The position numbers were made by a program, and so were the translations under genes. DNA of 5,655 nucleotides from Thermoflexales bacterium (GTDB lineage: Bacteria; Chloroflexota; Anaerolineae; B4-G1; SLSP01), in the NCBI GenBank assembly GCA_015486785.1, contig WFQZ01000225.1:1-5655 (forward strand). Reading direction: 5' to 3'. Of this stretch, positions 4,854-5,655 are shown piece after piece. Numbering within the stretch: position 1 is the stretch's first letter; each line of letters starts with the position of its first letter. The notes beneath the pieces are model-generated. The model was given only the letters and a program-made list of their open reading frames with translations. It ran no database searches and was not told the origin of the DNA.

Positions 4854-5655
4854 TTACGGCCAATCATACACCACGGCCAGCGGATCGCCGTTCGGCAGCC
4901 GCAGCCGGGTGATTCGCCCCTCCGGATACAGCACCTTGATCAAAGCCAGCTCCCCGCTGCGCGACGGAAGCAGGACAAAGCGGGCCGGGGGCGCGATGCC
5001 TTCCGGCGTCTCGTCCGGCGGCACATCCACGCCAGGCTGATCGCGCAACAAAAAGGCCAGTGTCCCGAAATCCCAATACAGCGTTGGCGCACCGTAGAAG
5101 TAGGTCGTGCCTGCCGGCGGATGCTCCAGGGCGTAACGCGCGTACTCGGTCGCCACCTCCGCCGTCGGATTGCCGTAGGCGCGTCGCGGGGTATAGCGGA
5201 CGAAGTAGAAATCCACGTTCAGCACTCCTATCAAGACCAGCAGAGCCATCCACGCGGGCGCGTAACGCGGGAACGAGTCCCACAGCGATTCCAGGCCCCA
5301 CGCCGCCAAGATCGCCACGGCGGGCATCAGCAACAAGCCCCGTTGGCTGCTGGGCGGATTTTCGGTGAGAATCCAGGCCATCGTCAACGTGGACCAGAAC
5401 CACAGCAGCACCACGCCCCGCGATGGCCATCGCCAACGGCGCACCGCCGCCAGCATCCCCACGGCGAGCAAGGCCGCCGTGATCACATCCACCAGCGGAG
5501 CTTGCGGGAAGTACCAGAACGTGGGATCGGGCGTGGCGTAAAAAGCCGACACGGCCTTCCAACTCTGTTGCGCCAGCAGCGCGAGCATACTCTTCCCGGT
5601 GTTCACCATTTCCCGCGCCAGCCAGCCGGAAGCGAAGATGCTGACCGCGTTGTAC
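4854..5655 (-). CDS. Membrane glycosyltransferase, GT39/PMT-like, C-terminal part
   Basis: The frame is open from the right edge (first full codon 5654–5652) to a TAA at 4856–4854, 266 residues. The internal Met at 5609 is not the true start: the reading frame continues upstream as YNAVSIFASGWLARE, so the gene begins outside the window. At least four hydrophobic segments are visible (LVDVITAALLAVGMLAAV, VVLLWFWSTLTMAWIL, GLLLMPAVAILAAWGL, WMALLVLIGVLNVDFYF), followed by a soluble C-terminal domain of about 110 residues. The PPSSQRGLLLMPAVAILAAWGL stretch resembles the last membrane region of ArnT/PMT-type glycosyltransferases, which use polyprenyl-phosphate sugars on the outer membrane face. 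The catalytic N-terminal loop with its acidic pair is not in the window, so the enzyme class is a resemblance-based call; another multi-pass envelope protein is possible. No clear terminator follows, and the rpsU promoter begins just after the stop. Confidence 0.75.
   Translation of the reverse strand, partial: YNAVSIFASGWLAREMVNTGKSMLALLAQQSWKAVSAFYATPDPTFWYFPQAPLVDVITAALLAVGMLAAVRRWRWPSRGVVLLWFWSTLTMAWILTENPPSSQRGLLLMPAVAILAAWGLESLWDSFPRYAPAWMALLVLIGVLNVDFYFVRYTPRRAYGNPTAEVATEYARYALEHPPAGTTYFYGAPTLYWDFGTLAFLLRDQPGVDVPPDETPEGIAPPARFVLLPSRSGELALIKVLYPEGRITRLRLPNGDPLAVVYDWP

Noticed and set aside
4834..4860. Possible terminator after the glycosyltransferase gene
   Set aside because: The only stem is 4 bp (GCCG/CGGC) and it is followed on the minus strand by an A-tract, not a U-tract.
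4864..5562. A 232-codon minus-strand frame beside the glycosyltransferase
   Set aside because: Its product is Gly/Ala/Arg-rich without membrane segments, whereas the overlapping frame gives a coherent multi-pass membrane protein.
1..5655. CRISPR array, tRNA, rRNA, insertion sequence or phage signals
   Set aside because: I saw no spaced direct repeats, cloverleaf-like sequences, transposase motifs or long terminal inverted repeats; the window is nearly all conserved housekeeping genes.

Overview
The window is a densely packed, high-GC bacterial chromosome segment. Every gene I can support reads on the minus strand, so transcription runs from base 5655 towards base 1. The gene order rpsU – yqeY – membrane HD phosphohydrolase (pgpH/yqfF type) – ybeY – dgkA is an old conserved block, best known from Firmicutes and also found in Chloroflexota. 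The GC-rich composition, the style of the membrane glycosyltransferase and the Pro/Thr-rich metallopeptidase lipoprotein make me lean to Chloroflexota (Anaerolineae-like). That placement is inference, because no rRNA or other strict phylogenetic marker is present.

Layout from right to left. (1) 5655–4854: the C-terminal part of a multi-pass glycosyltransferase, GT39/PMT-like, entering from outside the window. (2) 4853–4740: a 114-bp gap with a near-perfect sigma-70 promoter (TTGACA, 16 bp, TATAAT) and a short leader that can form two hairpins. (3) rpsU (ribosomal protein S21), then yqeY 8 bp downstream. (4) 4065–3970: a 96-bp gap with a stem-loop around the yqeY stop codon, a rho-independent terminator, a 13-bp palindrome and a possible 18-codon leader ORF whose stop overlaps the next start. 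(5) 3969–1897: a 690-residue c-di-AMP phosphodiesterase-like 7TM-HD protein. (6) ybeY, dgkA and a lipoprotein metallopeptidase follow with a 22-bp gap and then overlapping stop/start codons. The peptidase runs off the left edge. No stretch over 300 bases lacks a gene.

How the genes may work together: S21, YqeY and YbeY belong to translation and RNA maturation. The HD protein probably degrades c-di-AMP, a second messenger for envelope and osmotic homeostasis. DgkA-type kinases recycle undecaprenol for cell-wall and glycan synthesis. The lipoprotein peptidase is an outer-surface envelope protein. The terminator between yqeY and the HD gene suggests that the strong rpsU promoter mainly serves rpsU–yqeY, with the four-gene HD–ybeY–dgkA–peptidase unit expressed at a lower, read-through or separately controlled level.

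I do not see a clearly new biological system. The most interesting non-routine parts are the yqeY–HD gene junction, the structured rpsU leader, and the partial metallopeptidase gene at the left edge.
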